64,000 nt of DNA from Cellulomonas fulva (GCF_018531375.1 NZ_JAHBOH010000001.1:2999885-3063884), one strand, 5' to 3'. Shown: positions 33,020 to 44,957, counted from the first letter of the stretch. Translations and numbers: made by a program. Notes: generated by a model not told the origin, from the letters alone.

Positions 33020-33738
33020 TGATCGAGCTGCGCGACGCGCTCGTCACGGCCTGGACGCCCGATCCCGCGGGCGGCCCGGACACCGTGACGCGCCTGCTCG
33101 GGCCGGTCTCGTCGACCCTCACCGAGCGCCGCGTCGCGGTCGTCGGCGCCAACGGCTCCGGCAAGTCGACGCTCGCGCGGCTGCTCAACGGCCTGGTCCT
33201 GCCGGCGGCCGGGTCCGTGCACGTCGACGGCCTCGACACGCGCAGGGACGGCCCGGCCGTGCGCCGCCGGGTCGGCTTCGTCTTCACCGACCCGGACGCG
33301 CAGCTCGTCATGCCGACCCCCGTCGAGGACGTCGCGCTCTCGCTGCGGCGCACGGTTCCCGACGCCGACGAGCGCGAGCGCCGGGCCCGCGCCGCGCTCG
33401 CGCGCGTCGGCCTGGCCGACCGGGCCGACCTGCCCGTGCACGCGCTGTCCGGCGGCCAGCGTCAGCTCCTCGCGCTCACCTCGGTGCTCGCGTCGGCTCC
33501 CGAGGTCCTGGTCTGCGACGAGCCGACGACGCTGCTCGACCTGCGCTGGCGCACCGTCGTCGACGACCTGCTCGCCGCCCTGTCGCAGCAGGTCGTCGTC
33601 GTGACGCACGACCTCGACGTCGCGCTGCGGGCGGACCGCGTGCTCGTCGTCGACGACGGCCGCGTGGTGCACGACGGCGACCCCCACGAGGCGGTCGCCG
33701 CCTACCGCGCGCTCATGACGACGGGCGCGCGCGGGTGA
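33019..33738 (+). CDS. bioM: BioM-type ECF transporter ATPase
   Basis: A 239-residue ECF A component. Walker A is AVVGANGSGKSTLARLLNGL, the Q-loop GFVFTDPDAQLVMPTPVEDV is typical of cobalt/ECF ATPases, the signature is LSGGQRQLLALTSVL, and Walker B is VLVCDEPTTLLD. It powers biotin uptake with BioY and BioN. It is translationally coupled to both neighbours (TGATG before, GTGA after). Confidence 0.93.
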   Translation: MIELRDALVTAWTPDPAGGPDTVTRLLGPVSSTLTERRVAVVGANGSGKSTLARLLNGLVLPAAGSVHVDGLDTRRDGPAVRRRVGFVFTDPDAQLVMPTPVEDVALSLRRTVPDADERERRARAALARVGLADRADLPVHALSGGQRQLLALTSVLASAPEVLVCDEPTTLLDLRWRTVVDDLLAALSQQVVVVTHDLDVALRADRVLVVDDGRVVHDGDPHEAVAAYRALMTTGARG

Positions 33739-34442
33739 CCGGCGGCGAGCGCGCCGAACCCCACCCGGCACCCGTCGGACGCCCGCTGCGTGCCGCCTGG
33801 ACCGGGCCGCTGGGACTGCACCAGCCGGGCACGTCGGTGCTGCACCGCGCGCCCACGGCGGCCAAGCTCGTCAGCCTCGCGCTGGCCGGCCTGGCGGTCG
33901 TCGTCCTGCGCGGGCCGGCGAGCTCGCTCCTGGTGCTCGCGCTCGCGGTGGTCGCGCACGCCGTCGCCCGGCTCGCCTGGCACCGCACGCGCCGCGGTCT
34001 CGCCGGCACCGCGGTCGTCGCGCTCGTCGTCGGCGGGTACCAGACCTGGGCGCGCGGCTGGGAGGTCGGCGTCGAGACCGCCGCCGGGCTGCTCGCGCTC
34101 GTGCTGCTCGCCACCGTCGTCACCGCGACCACCCGCGCCGACGAGCTCCTCGCGACGCTCGAGCGTGCCGCCCGGCCGCTGCGCCACGTCGGCATCGCGC
34201 CCGAGACCGTGGCCCTCGCGGTGAGCCTCCTGCTGCGCTCCGTCCCGGTCCTGGTGCACGCCACCCTCGCGTCGCGCGACGCCGCTCGGGCCCGCGGCCT
34301 CGAGCGGTCGCCGCGCGCGGTCGTCGTGCCCGCCGCCGTGCGGATGGTCGGGCACGCCCGGGCCACGGGAGAGGCGCTGGCGGCGCGGGGACTGGGCGAG
34401 GGCGGCACCGGTCGCCGCGCCGAGACGGCCGCGCTGGACTAG
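33735..34442 (+). CDS. bioN: BioN-type EcfT transmembrane protein
   Basis: A 235-residue EcfT-family protein. It starts with GLHQPGTSVLHRAPTAAKLV, the usual cytosolic lead-in (PGxSxLHR-x-P-x-xK). Membrane segments follow, then the two coupling-helix Ala-Arg motifs in the form SRDAARARGLE and TGEALAARGLG. It links BioM to BioY. The GTG start overlaps the bioM stop by 4 bases. It is the last gene of the operon; the next gene has its own leaderless promoter. Confidence 0.9.
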   Translation: MTGGERAEPHPAPVGRPLRAAWTGPLGLHQPGTSVLHRAPTAAKLVSLALAGLAVVVLRGPASSLLVLALAVVAHAVARLAWHRTRRGLAGTAVVALVVGGYQTWARGWEVGVETAAGLLALVLLATVVTATTRADELLATLERAARPLRHVGIAPETVALAVSLLLRSVPVLVHATLASRDAARARGLERSPRAVVVPAAVRMVGHARATGEALAARGLGEGGTGRRAETAALD

Positions 34443-34445
34443 CGT
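34440..34445 (+). promoter_or_regulatory. -10 box TAGCGT (leaderless) of the metallopeptidase gene
   Basis: TAGCGT overlaps the last bases of bioN and ends 7 bases before the GTG at 34453. Confidence 0.45.
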
Positions 34446-34452
34446 CCCTCGC

Positions 34453-35328
34453 GTGACGTTCCAGGAGGGTGGCAGCTACGGCGGCGGACGTGTGCGCACG
34501 CGGCGCGGCGGCGGTCGCGGTGTCGCCATCGGTGGCGGCGTCGGTGGCCTGGGGCTGCTGATCGTCCTGGCGGTCGCGCTGCTGGGCGGCGGCGACGTCT
34601 CCTCGTTCCTCGGTGACGGCGGCGGCGGTGCCGGCCAGCAGGAGGGCACGGTCGGCGAGTGCACCGCCGATCAGGCCAACAGCGACCGCGAGTGCCGGCT
34701 CTCGGCGACGATCGACTCGCTCGACACCTACTGGTCGACCACGCTGAGCGACGCGCGCAGCGACATCCCCGAGGTCGTGAGCTTCGAGTCCGCCACCAGC
34801 ACGCAGTGCGGCCAGGCCAGCGCCGCGACCGGCCCCTTCTACTGCCCGCCGGACCAGACGATCTACCTCGACCTGGGCTTCTTCGACCAGCTGAGCAGCC
34901 AGTTCGGCGCGGAGGGCGGACCGCTCGCGGAGATGTACGTGGTGGCCCACGAGTACGGGCACCACGTCCAGCACGCCACCGGGGTGTTCGACGAGGCCGA
35001 CCGGTCCGGCACCGGCGCCGACTCCGACTCGGTCCGCGTCGAGCTGCAGGCCGACTGCTACGCCGGGCTGTGGGTGGGCCACGCCGCGACGACGAAGGAC
35101 CCCGACACGGGCGTCGCCTACCTCGAGCCGCCGTCGAAGGCCGAGCTGGCCCAGGCGCTCGACGCGGCCGCGGCCGTCGGCGACGACCACATCCAGGCGC
35201 AGTCCGGCGGCGTCGACTCCGACTCGTGGACGCACGGCTCGAGCGCGCAGCGCCAGAAGTGGTTCACCGTCGGCTACGAGCAGGGCAACCTCGCGGCGTG
35301 CGACACGTTCGCCGCGGACGACCTCTGA
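34453..35328 (+). CDS. YpfJ-type neutral zinc metallopeptidase, membrane anchored
   Basis: A 291-residue protein with a Gly/Arg-rich cytosolic N-terminus, one membrane segment (GLGLLIVLAVALLGGG) and an external peptidase-like domain. The zinc motif is H166-E-Y-G-H170 in VVAHEYGHHVQHATG. ELQADCYAGLW supplies the likely third ligand and is diagnostic for the YpfJ family. Cysteines at ECTADQ, ECRLS, QCGQ and YCPPDQ suggest disulfides outside the cell. Substrate unknown. It is transcribed alone from a leaderless promoter. Confidence 0.9.
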   Translation: MTFQEGGSYGGGRVRTRRGGGRGVAIGGGVGGLGLLIVLAVALLGGGDVSSFLGDGGGGAGQQEGTVGECTADQANSDRECRLSATIDSLDTYWSTTLSDARSDIPEVVSFESATSTQCGQASAATGPFYCPPDQTIYLDLGFFDQLSSQFGAEGGPLAEMYVVAHEYGHHVQHATGVFDEADRSGTGADSDSVRVELQADCYAGLWVGHAATTKDPDTGVAYLEPPSKAELAQALDAAAAVGDDHIQAQSGGVDSDSWTHGSSAQRQKWFTVGYEQGNLAACDTFAADDL

Positions 35329-35342
35329 GGCAGACTGACCGG

Positions 35343-36299
35343 ATGCCGACCTCCGAGGACGACGCCCGCGTGGGCGTGTACATCGACTTCGACAACATCG
35401 TCATCTCGCGCTACGACCAGGTGCACGGCGACGGCGCGTGGCGGCGGGACAACGCCCGCGACGCCCGACCGGACGTGACCGCCCGCCTCGAGGCGGCCCG
35501 CGTCGACGTGAGCGCGCTCCTCGACTTCGCCTCGTCGTTCGGCACCCTGGCCGTCACGCGCGCGTACGCCGACTGGTCCGTGCCCGCGAACGCGGCCTAC
35601 CGCCGCCAGCTCGTCGAGCGCGCGATCGACCTCACCCAGCTCTTCCCCGCCTCGGGGACCAAGAACGGTGCGGACATCCGCCTCGCGGTCGACGTGCTCG
35701 AAGACCTCTTCCGGCTCGCCGACGTGAGCCACGTCGTCATCGTGGCGGGCGACTCCGACTACATCGCGCTCGCGCAGCGCTGCAAGCGGCTCGGCCGCGT
35801 CGTGGTCGGCATCGGCGTGCCGGGCGGCACCAGCCGGGCGCTCATCTCCGCGTGCGACGAGTTCGAATACTACGACGAGGTCGCCCAGCCCGACGACGAC
35901 GACCTCGACGACGCCGAGGCGCCGGCGGACGCGCAGCGCCCGGAGAAGTCGGCAGCGGGTCAGCCCAGCGAGCAGCCCGCCGCCGCGCCGAGGCGGGACG
36001 AGCCGGTCACCGCTCCCGACGCCCCGGCCGCCGCGACCGGACAGCCGATCGGCGGACCGGGCGCGACCCGGCTGCTGGTCAAGGCGCTCGGCCTCGTCGG
36101 GAAGGACGCCGACGGCTGGAGCCAGGCGTCCGCGGTCAAGCAGCAGATGAAGCGGCTCAACCCGCAGTACAACGAGGCGGCGCTCGGGTTCGCGACGTTC
36201 ACCGACTTCGTGAGGTCCCGCAACAGCCAGGTCGAGCTCCGCGAGGACGGTCAGAGCCGGTCGCTGCGCCTCCGCACGGCCAAGCCCAAGCGAGGCTGA
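35343..36299 (+). CDS. NYN-domain (PIN-like RNase) protein with C-terminal OST-HTH
   Basis: A 318-residue protein. Residues 10-185 form an NYN domain with the acidic cluster spread over VGVYIDFDNIVISRY, GTKNGADIRLAVDVLEDLF and VIVAGDSDYIALAQRCKRLG, as in metal-dependent RNases. An acidic, Pro/Ala-rich linker (about residues 190-235) leads to an OST-HTH/LOTUS-like domain (TRLLVKALGLVGKDADGW, then LGFATFTDFVRSRNSQVELR). NYN plus OST-HTH combinations are known in RNA-processing proteins of both bacteria and animals. RNA cleavage is expected; the target is unknown. It begins 14 bases after the metallopeptidase gene. Confidence 0.88.
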   Translation: MPTSEDDARVGVYIDFDNIVISRYDQVHGDGAWRRDNARDARPDVTARLEAARVDVSALLDFASSFGTLAVTRAYADWSVPANAAYRRQLVERAIDLTQLFPASGTKNGADIRLAVDVLEDLFRLADVSHVVIVAGDSDYIALAQRCKRLGRVVVGIGVPGGTSRALISACDEFEYYDEVAQPDDDDLDDAEAPADAQRPEKSAAGQPSEQPAAAPRRDEPVTAPDAPAAATGQPIGGPGATRLLVKALGLVGKDADGWSQASAVKQQMKRLNPQYNEAALGFATFTDFVRSRNSQVELREDGQSRSLRLRTAKPKRG

Positions 36300-36335
36300 C
36301 GGTCACCCCCGACGTACCAGCGAACTCCCAGGCAC

Positions 36336-36341
36336 TAGCAT
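36336..36341 (+). promoter_or_regulatory. -10 box TAGCAT (leaderless)
   Basis: TAGCAT ends 6 bases before the GTG at 36348. Confidence 0.5.
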
Positions 36342-36347
36342 CTGCCC

Positions 36348-36767
36348 GTGGACGACGACCGCCGCGAGGCGCTAGCCCAGCTCGCGATCACCGTGCTGGT
36401 CCCGGCTGTGCTGATCTGGGCCGCCTGGCGGCTGCCAGACGACGGGCTCCTCGGCGTTCTTGGATATGTCCTCGCATGCATCGGCATCCTGACCGTGTTC
36501 GCCGTGCCGTTCACGGTCTGGAAGGTCCTCTCGCCAGCTTCCGCCGCCCGATGGGAGGCGAACCCGAAGAGTCAGCCCGTGCCGCTCGCCGTGCCTGTCA
36601 CCTTCTGGGCCATGACAGGGGCCTGCGTGTGGGGGCTCACGCTCGTCGCACCCGACGGTGACACCGTCGTCATTGCCGTGCTGTGGTGCATTGCCGCCGC
36701 CACGGCGGCCTTCGCGGCGGCGTTCTCGCATCTGCACCTGCGGGACAGGCGCCACCGGACGAGTTGA
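36348..36767 (+). CDS. Small four-helix membrane protein of unknown function
   Basis: A 139-residue protein with four predicted membrane segments (LAITVLVPAVLIWAAW, LGVLGYVLACIGILTVFAVP, AVPVTFWAMTGACVWGLTL, VVIAVLWCIAAATAAFAAAF) and short charged ends. No family is recognised. Codon use includes more A/T at third positions (for example TCTTGGATATGTCCTCGCAT) than the neighbours, which hints at more recent acquisition. It has its own leaderless promoter and ends in a hairpin shared with the convergent SUF operon. Confidence 0.7.
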   Translation: MDDDRREALAQLAITVLVPAVLIWAAWRLPDDGLLGVLGYVLACIGILTVFAVPFTVWKVLSPASAARWEANPKSQPVPLAVPVTFWAMTGACVWGLTLVAPDGDTVVIAVLWCIAAATAAFAAAFSHLHLRDRRHRTS

Positions 36768-36806
36768 GGCGGGTCGCCGAGTTCGGGGACTGCCACGCGC
36801 GCCTTG

Positions 36807-36835
36807 GCGGCGCCCGGCCTCGGGCCGAGCGCCGC
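36807..36835. terminator. Hairpin between convergent genes (end of SUF operon)
   Basis: GCGGCGCCCGGCC (36807-36819) pairs with GGCCGAGCGCCGC (36823-36835) with one mismatch and a 3-base loop. It lies 10 bases past the sufT stop. Confidence 0.6.
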
Positions 36836-36844
36836 GGCCTCCTG

Positions 36845-37194
36845 TCAGATGTTGAAGCCGAGGGCGCGCATCTGCTCGCGGCCGTCCGACGTGATCTTCT
36901 CGGGGCCCCACGGCGGCATCCAGACCCAGTTGATCCGGAAGCCGTCGACGATCCCGTCGAGCGCCTGCGCGGACTGGTCCTCGATGACGTCCGTCAGCGG
37001 GCAGGCCGCGGACGTGAGCGTCATGTCGATCACGGCCGTGTTCTGCTCGAGCGCGATCCCGTAGACGAGGCCGAGGTCGACGACGTTGATCCCGAGCTCG
37101 GGGTCGATGACGTCGCGCATGGCCTCCTCGACGTCGGCGACGGTCGACGGGGACATCGACGGCGTCCCGGCCGAGGGTGGTGTGGTGGGCGTGG

Positions 37195-37198
<4 letters not shown>
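36845..37198 (-). CDS. sufT: SufT-type metal-sulfur cluster assembly factor (MIP18/DUF59)
   Basis: A 117-residue protein of the MIP18/DUF59 family. A Ser/Thr/Pro-rich lead precedes the domain VEEAMRDVIDPELGINVVDLG, LVYGI and the conserved Cys in TLTSAACPLTDVIEDQ. SufT proteins assist Fe-S cluster maturation of target enzymes. The ATG overlaps the sufU stop by 4 bases. This is the last gene of the operon and is followed by a hairpin. Confidence 0.92.
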
Positions 37199-39816
<2,618 letters not shown>

Positions 39817-39836
39817 GCGGTTCTCCTCGAGGTGCT

Positions 39837-40169
39837 TCAGAGCGGGGCGTCGACGTCGACGAGCACACGCTCGCCGTCGACGGTCACGGGGTAGACGGGG
39901 ACGGGGGTGACGGCGGGCGGGCCGAGCGGCTTGCCGGAGCGCAGGTCGAACCGCGAGCCGTGCAGCCAGCACTCGATCGTGCAGTCCTCCACCTCGCCGT
40001 CGGACAGCGAGACGGCGCCGTGCGAGCACACGTCGCTGATGGCGTGCAGCTCGCCGGCCTCGTCGCGCACCATCGCGACCTCGACCGGGCCCGCCTCGCC
40101 CTCGAGCTCGACGCGCAGCGTGCCGCCCGTCGGGACGTCGGACGCGTAGCAGGCCAGCTGTGCGCTCAT
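39837..40169 (-). CDS. Rieske-type ferredoxin of the SUF operon
   Basis: A 110-residue Rieske [2Fe-2S] protein. The ligands are C48-x-H50 (DVCSHGAVSL) and C67-x2-H70 (IECWLHGSRFDLRSG). It resembles the small dioxygenase-type ferredoxins found inside actinobacterial suf operons between sufD and sufC. The role is probably electron supply to cluster assembly or another oxidoreductase; no partner reductase is encoded nearby. The ATG overlaps the sufD stop (ATGA). Confidence 0.93.
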   Translation of the reverse strand: MSAQLACYASDVPTGGTLRVELEGEAGPVEVAMVRDEAGELHAISDVCSHGAVSLSDGEVEDCTIECWLHGSRFDLRSGKPLGPPAVTPVPVYPVTVDGERVLVDVDAPL

Positions 40170-41485
40170 GCAGTCGCCTCGGGGACGGCGGCACCCGCCT
40201 GCGCGCCCTCGACGGTCGGGCGGTCGCCGACCTGGTCGAGCACGGACATCGACTCCTCGAGCTCGGCCTCGATCGCGGCCAGCAGCCGCTCCTCGACCTC
40301 GGGCACGCCGATCTCGTGCACCAGCTCCGCGAAGAAGCCGCGCACGACGAGCCGGCGCGCGTCGGGCTCGGGGATGCCGCGCGCACGCAGGTAGAACAGC
40401 TGCTCGTCGTCGAACCGACCCGTCGCGGACGCGTGGCCCGCGCCCTCGATCAGGCCGGTCTCGATCTCCAGGTTCGGCACCGAGTCGGCGCGCGCGCCGT
40501 CGGTGAGGACCAGGTTGCGGTTGAGCTCGTAGGTGTCGGTCCCCTCGGCCTCCGCCCGGATCAGCACGTCGCCGACCCACACGGTGTGCGCGCCCTCGCC
40601 CTGCAGCGCGCCCTTGTAGGTCACGCGGCTCACGCAGCTCGGGACGGCGTGGTCGACGAACAGGCGGTGCTCCTGGTGCTGGGCGGAGTCCGCGAAGTAC
40701 AGGCCGAGCATGGTGACCGAGCCGCCCTCGCCGGCGAACTCCGCGTCGGGCGTGACCCGGACGACGTCGCCGCCGAGCGTCACGACGATGTGCTTGACGG
40801 TCGCGTCGCGGCCGACCTTGAGGCGGTGCGACGCGGCGTGCACCGAGCCGTCGGCCCAGTCGTGCACCGACACGACGGTCAGGTGCGCGCCGTCCTCGGC
40901 GACGATCTCGACCGTCTCGGTGAGCGCCGCGTGCCCGATGTGGTCGATCACGACCGTGCCCTGCGACATGGCCTCGGCGCGCACGACCAGGTGCGCGGCG
41001 GTCGGGACCAGCGGCGCCTCGTGCGTGCCGGCGCCCTCGACGCCCTCGACGCGGATGGAGGTGACCTTCGACGCCACGGCCTCCCGCGGCACGGTCACCA
41101 GCGTCGCGCGCTGCGCGGACGCCCACGCGACGGCCGCGGTCCGGTCGCCCGGCTTGCCGACGACCCCGAGCCGCGCGTCCCCGCGGTCCACGATCTCGAC
41201 ACCGACCTCGGGCGACTCGACGACCGTGGTGAGCACGCCGTGCCCGTCCAGGACGCCGTCCGTGCTCGCCGCGAACAGCGGTGCGAGCTTGTCGACGGGC
41301 GCGAACCGCCACTCCTCCTCGCGACCGGTCGGCACCGCGAAGTCGCCGACCTCGAACGAGGTCAGGCGCTCCGCGCGGGACGCCTCGGGCACACCCACGC
41401 CGTGCGTGTGGGCGCCGTCCGCGACGGCGCGCGAGTGGTCGGTGGACAGGCCGGCCGCGGCCGGCTCGTTCGTGGTGGTCGTCAT
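40166..41485 (-). CDS. sufD: SufD scaffold protein
   Basis: A 439-residue SufB/SufD-family beta-helix protein. An N-terminal helical part (RLTSFEVGDFAVPTGREEEW) precedes the core, whose C-terminal family block runs GRFDDEQLFYLRARGIPEPD and VVRGFFAELVHEI. It forms the SufB-C2-D scaffold. The ATG overlaps the sufB stop by one base (TGATG). A 25-residue acidic tail rich in Ala/Gly/Val lies beyond the usual end. Confidence 0.95.
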   Translation of the reverse strand: MTTTTNEPAAAGLSTDHSRAVADGAHTHGVGVPEASRAERLTSFEVGDFAVPTGREEEWRFAPVDKLAPLFAASTDGVLDGHGVLTTVVESPEVGVEIVDRGDARLGVVGKPGDRTAAVAWASAQRATLVTVPREAVASKVTSIRVEGVEGAGTHEAPLVPTAAHLVVRAEAMSQGTVVIDHIGHAALTETVEIVAEDGAHLTVVSVHDWADGSVHAASHRLKVGRDATVKHIVVTLGGDVVRVTPDAEFAGEGGSVTMLGLYFADSAQHQEHRLFVDHAVPSCVSRVTYKGALQGEGAHTVWVGDVLIRAEAEGTDTYELNRNLVLTDGARADSVPNLEIETGLIEGAGHASATGRFDDEQLFYLRARGIPEPDARRLVVRGFFAELVHEIGVPEVEERLLAAIEAELEESMSVLDQVGDRPTVEGAQAGAAVPEATA

Positions 41486-42924
41486 CAGCCGACGGCCCCT
41501 TCCATCTGCAGCTCGATGAGGCGGTTGAGCTCGAGCGCGTACTCCATGGGCAGCTCCCGCGCGATGGGCTCGACGAACCCGCGCACGATCATCGCCATGG
41601 CCTCCGTCTCCGGCATGCCTCGGGACATCAGGTAGAACAGCTGGTCCTCGCTCACGCGCGACACGGTCGCCTCGTGGCCCATCGACACGTCGTCCTCGCG
41701 GACGTCGACGTACGGGTACGTGTCGGAGCGGGAGATCTGGTCGACCAGCAGCGCGTCGCACAGGACGTTGCTCGCCGAGTGGCTCGCGCCCTCGAGGATC
41801 TGCACCAGGCCGCGGTAGGACGTGCGGCCACCGCCGCGCGCGACGGACTTGGAGACGATCGACGACGAGGTGTGCGGCGCCGCGTGCACCATCTTCGAGC
41901 CGGCGTCCTGGTGCTGGCCCTCGCCCGCGAACGCGATCGACAGCGTCTCGCCGCGCGCGTGCTCGCCCATGAGGTAGATCGCCGGGTACTTCATGGTGAC
42001 CTTGGAGCCGATGTTGCCGTCGACCCACTCCATGGTCGCGCCCTCGGCCGCGGTCGCCCGCTTGGTCACGAGGTTGTACACGTTGTTCGACCAGTTCTGG
42101 ATCGTCGTGTACCGCACCCGCGCGTTCTTCTTCACGATGATCTCGACGACCGCGCTGTGCAGCGAGTCCGACGAGTACACCGGCGCGGTGCAGCCCTCGA
42201 CGTAGTGCACGTACGAGCCCTCGTCCGCGATGATCAGCGTCCGCTCGAACTGGCCCATGTTCTCGGTGTTGATGCGGAAGTACGCCTGCAGCGGGATCTC
42301 GACGTGCACGCCCGGCGGGACGTAGACGAACGAGCCGCCGGACCACACGGCCGTGTTGAGCGACGCGAACTTGTTGTCACCGGGCGGGATGACCGAGCCG
42401 AAGTACTGCTCGAAGATCTCCGGGTGCTCGCGCAGGCCGGTGTCGGTGTCGAGGAAGATGACGCCCTGCTCCTCGAGCGACTCCTGGATCTGGTGGTAGA
42501 CGACCTCGGACTCGTACTGCGCGGCGACCCCCGCGACGAGGCGCTGCTTCTCCGCCTCCGGGATGCCGAGCCGGTCGTACGTGTTGCGGATGTCCTCGGG
42601 GAGGTCCTCCCAGCTCGCCGCCTGCTTCTCGGTCGAGCGCACGAAGTACTTGATGTTGTCGAAGTCGATGCCCGACAGGTCCGCGCCCCACCAGGGCATC
42701 GGCTTCTTGTCGAACATGCGCAGCGACTTCAGGCGCGTCTTGAGCATCCACTCCGGCTCGTTCTTGAGCCGGGAGATCTCGCGCACGACGTCCTCGGACA
42801 GCCCGCGCCGCGCCGTGGCGCCCGCGGTGTCCGTGTCGTGCCAGCCGTAGTTGTAGCTGCCGATCGAGGCGATCGCCTCGTCCTGCGTCATCGGCTGGGC
42901 CGGGTCCTGCGTGGGTGCACTCAT
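41485..42924 (-). CDS. sufB: SufB scaffold protein
   Basis: A 479-residue core Fe-S scaffold protein. Signatures are [92 protein letters not shown] and the C-terminal [20 protein letters not shown] at 42924 overlapping the sufR stop by 4 bases. Full length, no intein, although SufB inteins are known in actinobacteria. Confidence 0.97.
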   Translation of the reverse strand: MSAPTQDPAQPMTQDEAIASIGSYNYGWHDTDTAGATARRGLSEDVVREISRLKNEPEWMLKTRLKSLRMFDKKPMPWWGADLSGIDFDNIKYFVRSTEKQAASWEDLPEDIRNTYDRLGIPEAEKQRLVAGVAAQYESEVVYHQIQESLEEQGVIFLDTDTGLREHPEIFEQYFGSVIPPGDNKFASLNTAVWSGGSFVYVPPGVHVEIPLQAYFRINTENMGQFERTLIIADEGSYVHYVEGCTAPVYSSDSLHSAVVEIIVKKNARVRYTTIQNWSNNVYNLVTKRATAAEGATMEWVDGNIGSKVTMKYPAIYLMGEHARGETLSIAFAGEGQHQDAGSKMVHAAPHTSSSIVSKSVARGGGRTSYRGLVQILEGASHSASNVLCDALLVDQISRSDTYPYVDVREDDVSMGHEATVSRVSEDQLFYLMSRGMPETEAMAMIVRGFVEPIARELPMEYALELNRLIELQMEGAVG

Positions 42925-43733
42925 GCGTTCGTTCCTTCCGGTGCGAGCACAGGGGGGTTCGGTGAGGTCGTGGTGGCGTCCGACGGGCGGGTCGCCGCGA
43001 GGGCGACGGGGATGTTGGTGGTGCAGACGTGGCCGCCGCCGGCCAGCGTGGCCAGCCGCTGCACGTGGACGCCGAGCAGGCGCGAGAACGCGCGCGCCTC
43101 GGCGTCGCACAGCTGCGGGAACTCGTGCGCGACGTCCTGGACCGGGCAGTGACCCTGGCACAGCTGCACGGCGTGCAGGCCGGGCACCGTCCGGGCGGTC
43201 GCCGCGTAGCCGTCCGCCGACAGGGCGTCCGCGAGCGCCTCCACCCGCGTGGTCACGTCCTCGTCGGAGGTCCCGACGAGCCGCTCGGCGAGCCGGTGCT
43301 CGAGCTCCGCCACGCGCTGCTCGGCGAAGCCCTCGACGGCCGCGGCGCCCGCGGTGTCGGACAGGAAACGCAACGCCTGCGTGGCGATCTCGGCGTACCG
43401 GTGCGTGAGCGCGGACTGGCCGGTCGCGGTCGCGACGTAACGACGAGCCGGGCGGCCGCGGCGTGCCGGGCCTGCCCCCGCGCCCTCGTGGACGGCGATC
43501 TGGTCGGTGCTCTCGAGGACGCCGAGGTGCCGGCGGATGGCCGCGGGCGTCAGGTCGAGGCGTGCCGCGAGCTCGGCCGCGGCGATCGGGCCCTCGCTCG
43601 CGACGAGCTGGAGCACGCGCTGCCGGGTGCCGGCGTCGCTCGGGTCGCCCTCGCGAGCGACCGCGGCGGGCACCGCCGGGACGGCGGCGTGCGCGCCCGC
43701 CTCGAGGACGGGACCGCTCCTCGTCGTGCTCAT
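42921..43733 (-). CDS. sufR: SufR, Fe-S-sensing repressor of the SUF operon
   Basis: A 270-residue winged-helix regulator. The DNA-binding part is [20 protein letters not shown] (ArsR/DeoR-like), followed by a basic wing [15 protein letters not shown]. The C-terminal third holds cysteines in [26 protein letters not shown] and [11 protein letters not shown], the cluster-ligand pattern of SufR. It should repress the operon when the cluster is present. The first gene of the operon, with GGGAGG before the ATG at 43733. Candidate operators lie at 43876-43922. Confidence 0.93.
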   Translation of the reverse strand: MSTTRSGPVLEAGAHAAVPAVPAAVAREGDPSDAGTRQRVLQLVASEGPIAAAELAARLDLTPAAIRRHLGVLESTDQIAVHEGAGAGPARRGRPARRYVATATGQSALTHRYAEIATQALRFLSDTAGAAAVEGFAEQRVAELEHRLAERLVGTSDEDVTTRVEALADALSADGYAATARTVPGLHAVQLCQGHCPVQDVAHEFPQLCDAEARAFSRLLGVHVQRLATLAGGGHVCTTNIPVALAATRPSDATTTSPNPPVLAPEGTNA

Positions 43734-43875
43734 GCCACCTCCCACGTGCGCTCGAGGACGGCGGCCCGGAGCGGCGGACGCCGGCCGGCCGGCGTGCCGG
43801 CCCCGGGGGAAGGCCGTCCAGATGCAGCTGCGGCACGCCGGACGACCTGCGTCGCCCGACCGCCTGCGATATCGA

Positions 43876-43889
43876 CAACATGCTTGTTG
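43876..43889. promoter_or_regulatory. Inverted repeat CAACA-N4-TGTTG, candidate SufR operator
   Basis: CAACATGCTTGTTG lies in the 279-base divergent region between sufR and the ABC exporter gene, 143 bases before sufR. It stands in an A/T-richer patch typical of promoter elements. SufR binding is inferred from position only. Confidence 0.45.
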
Positions 43890-43910
43890 CCAAAATCGTT
43901 CCGCGCAAGC

Positions 43911-43922
43911 AAGGCATGCCTT
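43911..43922. promoter_or_regulatory. Perfect 12-bp palindrome AAGGCATGCCTT
   Basis: A second dyad in the same divergent region, 21 bases from the first. Its AGGC/GCCT core recalls DtxR/IdeR-type iron boxes but lacks their flanks. An iron or Fe-S responsive regulator is plausible. Confidence 0.4.
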
Positions 43923-43998
43923 CGCGTCGGCGCCCGGCGCGCGTGACCTCGCTCACGTCAGCGCCGGTCCGGACCCCGTCCGGTGGTGCCGGGGCACC

Positions 43999-44004
43999 TA
44001 GACT
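43999..44004 (+). promoter_or_regulatory. -10 box TAGACT (leaderless)
   Basis: TAGACT ends 8 bases before the GTG at 44013. Confidence 0.45.
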
Positions 44005-44012
44005 CGTCGTCC

Positions 44013-44957
44013 GTGCCCGCCTCCCCGTCCGACTCCCCCGCCGTCGAGGTCGTCGGCCTCGTCAAGAGGTACGACGAGCGCGCGGTGGTCGACGGTCTGG
44101 ACCTGGTCGCGCGGCGCGGCGAGGTGACGGCCGTGCTGGGGCCGAACGGTGCGGGCAAGACCACGACGATCGAGTGCTGCGAGGGGCTGCGACGGCCCGA
44201 CGGCGGCACGGCGCGCGTCCTGGGCCTGGACCCGCTCGAGGACGCGCACGCGCTCCGACCGCGCGTCGGCGTGATGCTGCAGGACGGCGGCCTGCCCACG
44301 GGCGTGCCCGCCGCGCAGATGCTCGAGCACGTCGCCCGCATGTACGCGGACCCGCGGCCTCTCGACGAGCTCGGCGAGCGGCTCGGGCTGACCTCGTTCG
44401 CGCGCACCACCGTGCGCCGGCTCTCCGGCGGCCAGCGGCAGCGGCTGGCCCTCGCGGCCGCGGTCGTCGGACGGCCCGAGGTGGCCTTCCTGGACGAGCC
44501 GAGCGCCGGCATGGACCCGCAGTCCCGGCACGCCGTGTGGGAGCTCGTCCGCGAGCTGCGCGACGAGGGCGTGGCGGTGGTGCTGACGACGCACCTGATG
44601 GACGAGGCGGAGGACCTCGCGGACCACGTGGTCGTCGTCGACCACGGCCGCGTCATCGCGCAGGGCACGGTGCGCGACCTCGTCTCCTCGGCCGACGACC
44701 GCACGCTGCGGCTCGACGCGACGCCGGGCCTCGACACCGGCGCGATGGCCGCCGCGCTGGCCACGGCGGCCGGCGCGCCGGCGGTCACCGAGGCGGAGGC
44801 GGGCAGCTACACCGTCGTCGGCCAGGTCGGGCCCGCGACGGTCGCGGACCTGACCGCGTGGCTCGCCGCGCAGGACGTCCTCGCGACGCGGGTCACGGTG
44901 GGACGACGGACGCTCGAGGACGTGTTCCTCGACCTGACCGGGAGGCAGCTGCGATGA
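44013..44957 (+). CDS. ABC-2 exporter ATPase
   Basis: A 314-residue ATPase. Walker A is [19 protein letters not shown], the Q-loop is [13 protein letters not shown], the signature is [15 protein letters not shown], Walker B is [12 protein letters not shown], and the H-loop is [16 protein letters not shown]. The C-terminal 90 residues form the extension seen in ABC-2 drug or lipid exporter ATPases ([14 protein letters not shown]). The GTG at 44013 follows a leaderless box. The permease start overlaps its stop by 4 bases. This pair is often found between suf and cta genes in actinobacteria; substrate unknown. Confidence 0.9.
   Translation: MPASPSDSPAVEVVGLVKRYDERAVVDGLDLVARRGEVTAVLGPNGAGKTTTIECCEGLRRPDGGTARVLGLDPLEDAHALRPRVGVMLQDGGLPTGVPAAQMLEHVARMYADPRPLDELGERLGLTSFARTTVRRLSGGQRQRLALAAAVVGRPEVAFLDEPSAGMDPQSRHAVWELVRELRDEGVAVVLTTHLMDEAEDLADHVVVVDHGRVIAQGTVRDLVSSADDRTLRLDATPGLDTGAMAAALATAAGAPAVTEAEAGSYTVVGQVGPATVADLTAWLAAQDVLATRVTVGRRTLEDVFLDLTGRQLR

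Noticed and set aside
41485..42924. Intein in sufB
   Set aside because: The reading frame is 479 residues, the normal SufB length, with all conserved blocks continuous.
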